Positions 25,311 through 37,300 of a stretch of 64,000 bases of DNA are shown here, piece by piece (within the stretch, counting starts at the first letter, position 1; each line of letters starts with the position of its first letter). The DNA lies in contig NC_087063.1 of NCBI RefSeq assembly GCF_963678635.1, positions 33,478,682 through 33,542,681 on the forward strand. The letters run 5' to 3'. A program made the translations under genes and the position numbers. Below the pieces are notes generated by a model. The model was given only the letters and a program-made list of their open reading frames with translations. It searched no databases and was not told the origin of the DNA. The stretch is from Symsagittifera roscoffensis (taxonomy: Eukaryota > Xenacoelomorpha > Acoela > Convolutidae).

Positions 25311-28108
25311 TAAAATTTTATAAATCTGTTTTTTTTGCAACCTGTCTGTTGATATGTCTATACGAATAACATAAACTGATTTGCTACAGTTGGGATGATG
25401 TTTTTTGCCTCTTAACTTCAAAAACTTTACATTTTATGTCAATAATATGCCGATGTTTTGGTTTGGGTGTTAAACCTGCTCTTGTTGAAATTTAATATTT
25501 TTTGAATATCAATAATGTGGAGACATGTTTACATGAGTTGTTTCAGTGTTTGTGTTGTATTAGCGTCGGCCTAATTTGTTCGTAATTTTCAGATTCAATC
25601 GAAATGTAGCACTGCATTATATGCTTAGAATTGGATATGGCTGACCTCTATCCATGCAATTATGTCGAGCTTATTTTACAATTACTTAAGTCATTTCAAC
25701 GCATCAAGAAGAATATCGAAAAACAACGTTAGAAGAGCCTACTTCGGAGGAACTGTACTATGAAGAATATTTTTTTATTTAAACATTTTTGATGAATCTA
25801 TTCAATTGCTGAGCAGTAACCTTCAAGATGATTCGTATCTGTCTATCCGAGTTGTACGATCAGTATTGTTTTCGCATATATCTCAATTGATAAAAAGGAA
25901 CGAAGTTGCCAACTCTCAAGAATGAATGTCTGCTAACACGTACTGGATTTTTTATATTGTTTAAATTTAATGAATACATAAGTATAATGAGTTTCGATCA
26001 CACCTTGATTTAATAGGCCTTCTCGTTTCTGATTTTTCCCCCGTGACAGTACTCCTATAGCACATTTTAATGCTATCATTCTCATATTTGATATTTTCTG
26101 CTTAAGTCTTGAGAAGTAGGAAGGAACTTATGGTTTGATTTGCTTTTTTTATCACTATCAGACTGAAATATCGCGCCTGATTTGTGTACCATTTTAATAA
26201 GTGTCTATAAGGCATCCTAGGTAATATAAAACTGAAAATGCAATCCTTTAAACCATAATAATGATCGGTTAGATATCGTTTTCCCATAACTTATTGTACA
26301 ACCTAACTAAATTGTCATGTCAACTCTGGTATATTTGATGATTTCCCCCCCTTGTTTTTCGAACTTATCTTGGTGTTTCTGTAAGTTGGAACAAAGACAC
26401 ATTCCTGAAACCCCTAAAATCATGTTCACGATAGTTTGTAGTATGCTAGAAAACTTTTCGACTAATATTGGGCTTCTCTTCAAAAAAATGGAGTTTTTTC
26501 TGTCGCTCTCTGTTACAAATTTCTTGCGCAGTTTTTTTTTCCATTTTCACGGATACTTGTAGGCTACCCTAGATAGCTCGATGAGCCTAAAGTTCAGTCA
26601 TGGATCAATCCAGTCCTGTTGACGACCGATGTGGCATCAGTTTTCAGAAAAGGCTATTTATCTTAGCTGACTTGTCATCTCAACTCTGGTACTTCTGATG
26701 ATTTTCCCCCCTTGTTTTTCGATTATTTTTCGGTTTTTCTGTAGTTGGAACAAAGACATATGTTGAAAACCCTTTTGACGAAAATTTGCAGTTTGCTTAA
26801 AGGCGTTTTTGCTCAAAGTAGGGCCTCTTTTTATAAAATTTTATAAATCTGTTTTTTTTGCAACCTGTCTGTTGATATGTCTATACGAATAACATAAACT
26901 GATTTGCTACAGTTGGGATGATGTTTTTTGCCTCTTAACTTCAAAAACTTTACATTTTATGTCAATAATATGCCAATGTTTTGGTTTGGGTGTTAAACCT
27001 GCTCTTGTTGAAATTTAATATTTTTTGAATATCAATAATGTGGAGACATGTTTACATGAGTTGTTTCAGTGTTTGTGTTGTATTAGCGTCGGCCTAATTT
27101 GTTCGTAATTTTCAGATTCAATCGAAATGTAGCACTGCATTATATGCTTAGAATTGGATATGGCTGACCTCTATCCATGCAATTATGTCGAGCTTATTTT
27201 ACAATTACTTAAGTCATTTCAACGCATCAAGAAGAATATCGAAAAACAACGTTAGAAGAGCCTACTTCGGAGGAACTGTACTATGAAGAATATTTTTTTA
27301 TTTAAACATTTTTGATGAATCTATTCAATTGCTGAGCAGTAACCTTCAAGATGATTCGTATCTGTCTATCCGAGTTGTACGATCAGTATTGTTTTCGCAT
27401 ATATCTCAATTGATAAAAAGGAACGAAGTTGCCAACTCTCAAGAATGAATGTCTGCTAACACGTACTGGATTTTTTATATTGTTTAAATTTAATGAATAC
27501 ATAAGTATAATGAGTTTCGATCACACCTTGATTTAATAGGCCTTCTCGTTTCTGATTTTTCCCCCGTGACAGTACTCCTATAGCACATTTTAATGCTATC
27601 ATTCTCATATTTGATATTTTCTGCTTAAGTCTTGAGAACTTATCTTGGTGTTTCTGTAAGTTGGAACAAAGACACATTCCTGAAACCCCTAAAATCATGT
27701 TCACGATAGTTTGTAGTATGCTAGAAAACTTTTCGACTAATATCGGGCTTCTCTTCAAAAAAATGGAGTTTTTTCTGTCGCTCTCTGTTACAAATTTCTT
27801 GCGCAGTTTTTTTTTCCATTTTCACGGATACTTGTAGGCTACCCTAGATAGCTCGATGAGCCTAAAGTTCAGTCATGGATCAATCCAGTCCTGTTGACGA
27901 CCGATGTGGCATCAGTTTTCAGAAAAGGCTATTTATCTTAGCTGACTTGTCATCTCAACTCTGGTACTTCTGATGATTTTCCCCCCTTGTTTTTCGATTA
28001 TTTTTCGGTTTTTCTGTAGTTGGAACAAAGACATATGTTGAAAACCCTTTTGACGAAAATTTGCAGTTTGCTTAAAGGCGTTTTTGCTCAAAGTAGGGCC
28101 TCTTTTTT
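25311..28108. repeat. Near-identical tandem duplication, 1,523 bp + 1,275 bp
   Basis: Bases 25311-26833 repeat as 26834-28108. The second copy lacks the 248 bp corresponding to 26114-26361. The rest is almost identical (I noticed only a few substitutions, such as CCGATG versus CCAATG near 25450/26973). The break in the second copy reads CTTGAGA joined to AACTTATC. The very high identity indicates a recent event or an assembly artefact. Confidence 0.88.
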
Positions 28109-30890
28109 AAAGTATTTAGCTATTTTGTGTCGCTCTCTGTAAAAAAAATTTTGCGCATGAATTTTTTTCATTTTCACGGATACTTGTAGGCTACCCTAGA
28201 TAGCTCGATGAGCTTAAAGTTCATTCATGAGTCAATCCATTCATGTTGACGACCAAAATGTTCCATCAGTTTTTAAAAAAAGGCTGTTTATCTTAGCTGA
28301 CTTGTCATGTCTACTCTGGTTGTTTTAGATAATTTTTCCCCTTGTTTTTTGAACGTATCTTGTTTTTTTTCTATAAATTGGAACAATTGCACATGCCTGA
28401 AACCCCTAAAAATCATATTCACGATAGTTTGCAGTATGCTAGAATGCGTTTCGGCTCAATATAGTGCTTCTCTTCAAAAAATGTGGGTTTTTTCTATCGC
28501 TCTCTGTAACAATTGACCCAACCTAACATGTGATGTCAACTCTGATACTTCTGATGATTTTTCCCCTTGTTCTTCGAACCTGAGTTGACATGACAATTTA
28601 GGTTGGGTAAATGGCTTTTTTCCTAAATTTGATGTCAAATTGGTCCTCATTAATGCTGGATTGATACATGAATGAACTTAGAGCTCATCAAGTTATTTAG
28701 CGTAGCCCATAGGTATCCGTGAAAATGGAAAAATCGTGCCGAAAAATTTTGTTACAGAGCGGCACAGAAAAAATCTAACTATTTAGAGAACTAACCTATA
28801 GAGAATCTAACCTATAGAGAAGTCCTATATTGAGCCAAAACGCTTCGTAGCATAACGCTGACTAATGTGAGTATGACTTCTTGGGGTTCAGTCGTGTTTC
28901 TATTTCCAGCTTATGAGAAACAAGTTAGGTTCGAAAAACAATGGGAAAGAATCATCAAGAGTACCAGAGTTGACATGACATGCTAGCTAGGGTAAATACC
29001 TTCTTTCTAGGATTTGGTTCCGATTCCGTCGTGAGCGTAGCCAGAAAATATCCTGGCTGAATTTTCAGCTCATCAAATTATCTAGGGTAGCCTACATGTA
29101 TCCGTGAAACTGAAAAAAAATCATGCGCAATAATTTTGTCATAGGTTACGACAGAAAAACAATTGGTTTTAAACAAAAGCACAATATCGAGCCCAAATGC
29201 TTTTTCGCGTATCCCAGACTAGCGTGAATATCTTTTCGAGTGATTTGAATTTTGGGTCTTTGTGCCGGCCAACAGAAAAAAAACAAGATAGGTTCGAAAA
29301 ACAAGGGGGAAAATCATCAACAGTACCAGAATTCACATGACTTGTTAGGTCGGGCTAAAATCGGGTTTTGATGAAAAATCAGTCGTTAGCATGGTCAGGT
29401 TGATTCATGGATGATTTTTCAGCTCATCAGATTATCTAGGATAGCCTAGAGTTATCCGTGAAAATAAAAAGTCATCCACAAAAACTTCCGAAAGTTCGTT
29501 TTTATAGCATTGTTTTTTCGAAGCTCAGCTGACATGACCATTTAGGTAGGGTGAATAGCCTTCTTCTGAAAATTGATGCAATATCGGTTGTCAATCTGAA
29601 TGGATTGATTCATGAATGAACTTTCAGATCACCAAGTTATCTATAGTAGTACACAGGTATCCGTGAAAATGAAAAAAGTCATGCGCAGAAAATTTGTTAC
29701 AGCTCTATAGAAAAAAATCTAAAAACTTAATAATAGAGAAGCGCTGTATTGAGACGAATTGTTTTATAGTTCAATGCAGACTAGCACGAGTATTATTCCT
29801 GGGGGTTTCAGGCTTGATTCTAGTTTCCAACTTAAAGAAAAAACAAGATAGGTTCGAAAAACAACAGGGAAGAATCTTAAAAGTACCAGAATTCACCTGA
29901 CTTGTTAGGTCGGGTTAAAATCCTCTTTCTGAGAGTTGATGACAATTCAGTCTGTAGTATGATTAGGTTGATTCATGGATGACTTTTCAGCTCATCAGAT
30001 TATCTAGGATAGCCTAGAGTTATCCGTGAAAATGAAAAAAGTCATGCGCAACAAATTTAATACAGCGCTATAGAAAAAACCTATTTTTTTCATAGAGAAG
30101 CGCTATGATGAGATGAAATGCTTTCTAGCATACTGAAGATTAGCGCGAGTATGACTTCCAGTTTTTTTGGCTTGTTTTTAGGTTCCAACTTTCAGAAAAA
30201 ACGTGGTAGGTTCGAAAAACAATGGGAAAAAATTTACAAAAGTACCAAAGTTGACATGACATGTTAGGTATGGTTTATATCATTTTTCTGAGTGGTGATG
30301 ACAAATCGGTCGTTAGCATGGTCGGGTTGTTTCTCGAATGAACTTTCAGCTCATCAGGTTATCTAGGAAAATGAAAAATGTCATAAGCAAAAAAAATTGT
30401 TAGAGCGACAGAAAAACAAGTCGATTTATATAGAGGCACTATTTGCAGACCAATTTTAGCGTACCGCAGATTAGCGTGAGTTTGATTTCTAAAGGTTTAT
30501 TTTACTTCTATTTGTCTCAGTCAATAGAAAAAACAAGATAGTTTCAAAAAATGGAAAAATCATCAAAAGTATCTATCCTTATTTGTCTATTAGTTGGAGC
30601 AAAGACATTATTTAAACTTTTAGAAATTGTTCTCACGCTATTCTGCGGTAGGCCAAAAGACATTTAAGTTCGGTTTAGGGTCTCTCTGTGAAACAAGTTA
30701 TGTTTTTCTGTCGCTCTCGGTAACAATTTTCTTGTGCATGATTTTTTTTTCATTTTCAAGGATACCGGTTGGCTACCCTAGATAACTTGATGAGCTGGAA
30801 ATTCATACATGAATGAATCTGGCCGTTTAAGCGTCCAATTTGGTATCAGTATTCAAAAAACGCCTTTTCACCCCACCTAACATGTCATTT
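26290..30890. repeat. ~360-bp dispersed repeat array with an orientation switch near 28,560
   Basis: Units carry GTCATGTCAACTCTGGTAC and CTTGTTTTTCGAAC in + orientation near 26316, 26683, 27948 and 28304. The same phrases appear as reverse complement (GAGTTGACATGACA, GTTCGAAAAACAA) near 28586, 28966, 29330, 29889 and 30251. Another + unit lies near 30560-30890. Unit spacing is about 355-380 bp. No coding frame is supported. Confidence 0.75.
28514..28609. repeat. Palindromic centre of the inverted array
   Basis: ACCCAACCTAACATGTGATG on the left faces CATGACAATTTAGGTTGGGT on the right, about 25-30 bp arms separated by about 40 bp. This is the point where the ~360-bp family flips direction. Confidence 0.65.
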
Positions 30891-31900
30891 CAAAGCGTTT
30901 TTGCTCAAAGTGGGGCCTCCCCTAAAATATTTACTTATTTTGTCGGGACTTTTTGTTGGAATTTTTTGGCTGTCCGGTCCTCAGTTCTGCTTCTATACCC
31001 TGTGGGAATTGCAATTGCGCTTGTTCACTTCAGCAAACTGTGAAGTCTTTTGGGACTTCAGTTTGCTTGTTAGAACTGTGCGGTTACCTTCTTTTCTTTT
31101 CTGTTTTTTGAATTGTTGGAATGAAGCATTGCGGCTTCGTTCTCTTAAGCAAGTTGTGAAGTCTTGTCAGGATTCAGTTTGCAAGTTGGAATTTTTTGGC
31201 TGTCCGGTCTTCAGTTCTGCTTCTGTACCCTGTGGGATTTGCAATTGCGCATGTTCACTTCGGCAAACTGAAGTCTTTTCGGACTTCAGTTTGCTCGTTA
31301 GAACTGTGCGGTTGGCCTACTTTTCTTTCGTATTTTGGATTATGTCGGAATGAAGCATTGCGGCTTCGTTCTTTTAAGCAGACTGTGAAGTTTTGTCGGG
31401 CTTCAGTTTGCAAGTTGGAACTTTGGCTGTCCGGTCCTCAGTTCTGCTTCTATACCCTGTGGGATTTGCAATTGCGCTTGTTCACTTCAGCAAACTGTGA
31501 AGTCTTCTCGGACTTCAGTTTGCTTGTTAGAACTGTGCGGTTACTTTCTTTTCTGTTTTTTTTGATTATGTTGGAATGAAGCATTGCGGCTTCGTTCTCT
31601 TAAGCAAGTTGTGAAGTCTCGTCGGGATTCAGTTTGCAAGTTGGAATTTTTTGGCTGTCCGGTCTTCAGTTCTGCTTCTGTACCCTGTGGGATTTGCAAT
31701 TGCGCATGTTCACTTCAGCAAACTGTGAAGTCTTTTCGGACTTCAGTTTGCTCGTTAGAACTGTGCGGTTACCTACTTTTCTTTTCTGTTTTTTGGATTA
31801 TATTAGAATGAAGCATTGCGGCTTCGTTCTCTTAAGCAAACTGTGAAGTTTTGTCGGGCTTCAGTTCGCACATTGCAATGGTTTGGCTCAGGGGCTTCCA
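30891..31900. repeat. ~229-bp tandem repeat array
   Basis: The marker CTGTCCGGTC recurs at about 30970, 31200, 31427 and 31655, intervals of 230, 227 and 228 bp, with a partial fifth unit near 31880. Each unit holds a short inverted repeat around GAAGTCTTTTCGGACTTC. Long open frames run through it, but the unit length is not a multiple of three, so the same peptide appears in different frames; I read it as non-coding. It ends just upstream of the SAM-domain gene. Confidence 0.85.
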
Positions 31901-32027
31901 GTTCTATTGTAAGTTCTCAAAGCTATCGTCAGATTTGAATTGGCAAGCTAGAATTAGTCGCTTTCATTCCTGGTTTCACATCTGATTTTACTTTTTAAGA
32001 AACTTGTTGAACTTTTATCCAAACGGA

Positions 32028-33972
32028 ATGTCGATTCTAGACCTAGTAGCACAAATTGACCTGGTAGAGGCACAAAAATCGAGGTTGATAGACGTAATCA
32101 CAAACAGTTGTATAACCATAGCGTCTTTCAAAATGCTGAGTAACCAGCAACTAATGGAATTAGGGTTTCCCTTACCTGCTATCCTGGAGTTAATGGCCCT
32201 CATAGAGAAAAAGAGTGAAACTGCTGCAATAACGGTGACGCCGCTAGTGGTCTCAAATAAGGAGAACCTTGTAGAACTCCCAGGGCCGAGTAGTTTTTAC
32301 ACTCCGGGCAAAGTGGCGGAGCTCACGGCGTGCGAGTTCAAAGAGAAAACATCGCATATTCATTGTGGGACGCGAGCAGGCTTTTTGCAGTTGAACAGAT
32401 TTCTAGTGGACGAAATTGTAGAGGTTAAAGTTTAAATATAAGCATCACAATTTTTTGTTAATTTTTATTTAACCAAACTTTAATTTTAGCGCTTACCGAA
32501 AGAGAAAAAATTATGGCCGGATAGCGCACTGAAAGAAAGGTACGCAAAAATTGCGGTAGAGGCGTATCCAGCACTGAAGTCTCTTGACAGTAGCTGTCCC
32601 CACGTAATTCTTTTTCTGATACGTACCAGAAAATTGTTTCCTGTTATTTAAGTAATATGCATAGTTTTTTAAGGCGGTTTTCTACAAGCCGTTCTTTAAA
32701 ATAAAGCTCATGGGAGACAAATACCAACCATATCCCCAATCCGGTCTCATAGAAGAGAATTTGAAATCACGGCGCGCTGAGCGGCAACGACAGGAGATTG
32801 CAAAGCAGCAATCTAAAGGTATATTATATATAATCGTTTGGATAATCGAAAATTGTTTTTCATATCCGATATTTTTGATCTTGATTAATTCCATTTGATC
32901 AGGTTTGGAAATAGTACGAAAGAGAAAAAGAAGAAGTGTCGCGAGTGAGCTTCAGGACGTAGACTTAAAGGAGCTTGTGGAGAAGTTCGGTGAAAATATA
33001 GATTATAGCGAGACAAGGAATCGTACTATTCTTTACCGAAAGAATTTATTGTGCTCAAAAGGCACAATAAATTATGATAACTATCTATATATAATTGGGT
33101 TGAACGTGAAGGTGAAAAATGAGGCAAGTAGTTTGTTTGTTTTTTGCTTCAAAGTTACTTTTTTTAAAGCTAAAACCCTAGTTTTGTTTAACTAGCTGAA
33201 TGAGGAGTGTAAATTGTGGGTACCTCAATGTGTGGAAGACACATTTGCGCATCTCTTTTCCCCATTGGTAACCAAAGTGATGCGGTATGCGTCCAATGCA
33301 CCACATGAAGCCATTGACTCAATAACTGCTTTGCGGTTGAATAGATGTAGGTATTTGAGCGCCCTTTCAATATTGTTTTATTTGTTTTGATGGTTATCTA
33401 GACCCCGATGCCGAGTTTGCCCTAAGGTGCCTCGCTTCGCTTGCTCCGGCTAAGCAAGCAACAGGAGTAAAGAACAAGCGGAGTATTCCAGAAGCTATCC
33501 GCGCCTGTCGGGAGAATTTTATAGTAGATATCCCGGTAATTTATTCCCTGCGTTTTTCATGCAATATCCTACCTCTGAGCAAGTTTATTAATCTAAAAAC
33601 ACTGTATAGGATTTGGGTAACCTAGAGTTCCTGGCTAACCAAAAAGAAATGGGGACAATTCTTTGTACCACTGTGCAGGTAAATTATTTTCGCATATGGT
33701 ATACTTGTGAGTGAGGTGTCGTTCAATTTCTGCGTTTTTAGACGTTTGTTGTTGGACCAAAAGGGGTCATTGAAGTTGACGATGTGTTTGGTGCCATAGA
33801 TACAGCTTTTCGGCTGTTCTTTGTCCTCAACAGGCGGTATCCTGATACCACGTCTGTTCTGTGGGGCTTCATACAAAGTGTGGTATTTAAAATACCACTG
33901 ATTCGTGTGCCAACTCAAGTTGACTTCTTGGCGTGGAAAATCAACCAGGAGGTTGAAAGCCCCGAAATTTGA
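32028..33972 (+). CDS. SAM-domain protein, SAMD3-like, eight exons, intact
   Basis: Exons 32028-32423, 32490-32603, 32674-32818, 32903-33123, 33196-33346, 33402-33535, 33610-33678 and 33742-33972 join in phase to 1,461 nt, 486 residues plus TGA. Introns are 55-84 bp with GT..AG ends, except intron 4, which starts GCAAGT. ATG at 32028 is the first ATG of the frame; an upstream TTG is unlikely. Residues about 5-65 look like a helical SAM-type domain (MLSNQQLMELGF core). A basic helix (SRRAERQRQEIAKQQ) is near residues 203-217. The C-terminal half has alternating hydrophobic helices, with FGAIDTAFRLFFVLNRRYP near residue 427. The layout resembles multi-copy SAMD3-like proteins of unknown function in fish and invertebrates. 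It lies 385 bp upstream of the SET/zinc-finger gene, same strand. Gene structure is secure; family naming is from recognition only. Confidence 0.8.
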
Positions 33973-34356
33973 ACTTTGTTGTTAAATGATATACCATGGT
34001 TTTGCTCTGTTTTATACTATTTCATAGGAGACAAAAATATTGTTTTGCTACTACTTTTTCTTGTAATTGCGGCAGCTGTTTTGCTAATGTTGTTGGAACA
34101 AAGTCCATTAAAAGCTTTTTTTTCAGAAAGTCATTTGAAATTCTGTACGAATCGCTGAATTTGGTAGTTGGTTTCGACACTTGCTGCACTTATTCTGGAA
34201 AAGTTTAGTTTATGACTGTGTGACTCGATAATCTGTCCGGAAGGTTGTTCATCAGTATTGCCAGATGCATGGATTGTCTTCATAATAAATTAATTGGAAT
34301 GCGATGTCTTAGTTATTCTTTGAATTATCTTGTTTTTTATTGAAAATGTTGTAGGA

Positions 34357-37300
34357 ATGGAGCAAAAAATCAATGTTGAGAATTGTGTGCAGGAGTTCTC
34401 CGCAGTTTCAAGTGCTGAATGGATTTTGTTAAAAAACGTTGATCGATCAAGATGGGAAACGAAGTCATCGGGCCGTTACTGAAGCGGAGAGAATTCCGGT
34501 TGATGAAGGGTCTTCTCTTTTTCAATACATGAATCAAATGTATCAGGGAGTATTGAATTATATTTCTTTCGAAGTTGACACTAGGTTTTGCGAAGATACG
34601 AAAAGGGGCTATGTAGGATATAAAACCGTTGCGAAAGTAGAGCTTCCGTCAAATACCTTGATACCGCATTTAATGGGAATCGTTGCGAATTGTCCTGGGC
34701 ATGTTGCAGAAAACCCCGAGTTGAATTACTCAATTTTCGTTATAGATGGTTGTTCTTACTCAATGCAAGGACCGATTTCTTTTGTCAATCATGAGTGTGA
34801 GCCAAATTGTAGTTACGAAGTTCAAAAAGGCAAAAAGGGCGTGGTGTTTCTGCGAACTCTTGTTAATATTGAAAAAGGATCTGAAATAACGGTTAAGTAT
34901 GGTAAGTATTTTTTTGGAGCCAATATGGAATTTTGCCTGTGTCCTCACAGCAAGTATCACACATCAAAGCAGGTAAGCAAGGTAACAACAAGACCCCCAA
35001 AAAGAACGCGGTCTGGTAAATGCTTCTATGTTAATATGGAAAACAACGAACAGGAAGTACTGTAGGTGCTTCCTTTAACAGTCTAGAAAGTTCAGAAGTC
35101 GAAAACTTGGGCATTGAAAATAACCATGCACATGAGGTAACAGAAAAGACTGAAATAACAGAAAATGCAGGTGATCAATTAACCTGTAGTAGCAAAATAT
35201 CAACTTGTTTTTTGGACAATGATAAAATTTACAATGTGTCCCAGCAAACTAACTCTGCGCTCAATTTAGATTCAAACATTGCATCTGGATCGCGTAAGTC
35301 TTCCCGAAACAGGTTTGCCGCAGTAAAAAGTTTATACAACGATGACTTGTTTACCCTTGATTGTAACATATGCCCTGTACCAGTTAGACTCAGTAATGTA
35401 AACTTGATGCAGCATTTCAGTTTGTTGCACAAAAAAAAAGTTACTTTTGACTGTCCTTTGGAGGGATGTGGGAGAAGTTATACGGGTTTTTTCACATTCA
35501 ATAGACATATTTTGCAGCATGAAACAGAATTGGCTCTTAACCGATGTAAACTAGCTGATGAAGTTTTGATGAATGATAATTTTAAATGTTATATGCAATA
35601 ACACGCCAATTTTTCAACCTGAAAACAGTGCTGGTTCGAATGGAAGTGAAATCAGTATCATCAAAACCAATGAAATTGTTAAATCAATAGAAACAAATAA
35701 TTTTCAACTAGTTTCAGAAACATCCTCAGGAACTACGGATTGCTTCAGAACAGGTATGATAACTCAAAGTAGTTCGGCTGTGCAGCGAAAGAGTTATATT
35801 TGGACAAGAGCTAAGTTTTTAACTCAAAAAAGGGAAAATCACTCTTGTAAGTTTGAAGGTTGTAGTAACCGTGCTGTAAGTGTTGCAAGTTTTGATCATC
35901 ATGTTGGCAAATATCATGGAAATGCAAAAAACTGGCCTTGTGCTTTCTGTTATCGAGTATTTGGTTCTCGTAGTGTTTTGAGAAAACATGTAAGAATACA
36001 TCGTTCTGAAATTGAAAATGAACCACCTGCATGCAATTTTTCAAGCAATGATCTATCTTTTGATAAAAGTACACCCAATCCTATTCTAACTGATGAAATG
36101 AATATTGATGTATCACGAAATTTTAGTCGTTTCTGTGATGTTTCTTTTGGTCGTGAGCTGCTTTTCAAGTCTTTGCACTGCTCTTCAAATAATTGGAAGC
36201 AAAGTTTCGATTTTATGGAAAATGCTCATAATGTAGCTAGTGACATGATTGATAACTTTTTAAGAGCACTGATAGAGATTGGTTCAATGGTACCGAACGT
36301 AAAGGATTGTGCAATATACACCAATTTGAAAAGTTCTTGTGAAAATTTTTGTCTTTCGTCTGAGAGTAACCAATATCAACTTCTAAAGTTTTTGAAAGAT
36401 CAAAAATCCTTTGTCATGTCAACCGATTTAAAGTTTGGCAATGAGTCGAGAAACATAGGAGGTATGACAGTATATCGTGAAATTCAAAAAAATGGTCAGT
36501 TCATCTCTATTTCTCAAGTGTTGAAAAATGTCATATTTGAACATGATGAAATTCTTGATGCATGCATTTTGTATAGTAAGTTTTTAGATAAACTAAGTAA
36601 CGACGGAATTCTTTTAGATTGTATGCAAACGGAAAGACGTTTTAAAGTCAATTCTAATGTGGACGTACTAGATTTACCTAATATTGAAGCTTCTGTTTTT
36701 GATTCCAATTCTGATAAGATTTTTGACGTGTACCTGCAACTTTATTTTGATGAAGTTGAGCCGGTTAATCCCATTGGCACAAGAACAACCATTCATAAAT
36801 TAGGCTGTTTTTATTGGACTTTAAGCAATCTCCCCCCATGGATTTCATCTGACATGCGCATGATGCATGTTGTTGTGTTTGTTGCCTACCTTGATATTGT
36901 AGAATTTGGTTTTAGCGAAGTTTTAAATACAATGAGTGAAGATTTCAAACAACTTGAAAAAGGAATGAAAATTTTAACCAGAAGTGGAAACGAATTTATT
37001 TTGTTTGGCAAAGGCATGACTTTTGTGGCTGACAATTTAGCGTATAATGCAGTTATGGGTTTTAACGAAAGTTTTTCTGCGGGTAGTTGTTGCTCTAAGT
37101 GTGTAATTCCTCAATCCATGTTTAAAGATAGACACGAAGAATGTTTTGACGAGTTGAGAACCCCATCCAGATGTATTGAAAATTTCGAGCAGAAGTGTAA
37201 CGGTGTCAAGCGTGTTTTTGAATTAAAAACAAATTTTTTTAACCCCTACGAAAATTTCACAGGTGATTCACATCATGATATTTTCCAAGGCGGTCTTATG

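Noticed and set aside
30840-31846. Overlapping 60-150-codon open frames with repeated peptides
   Set aside because: They run through the ~229-bp array, whose period is not a multiple of three, so the same peptide moves between frames; no sign of selection for coding.
20561-31900. CRISPR-like direct repeats
   Set aside because: Units are 180-380 bp, no short repeat/unique spacer pattern, and the DNA is eukaryotic.
34903-34910. Strong GTAAGT splice donor inside the SET domain (about 34902)
   Set aside because: Splicing there would remove the post-SET Cys motif; reading through gives the expected SET end, so I treat it as coding.
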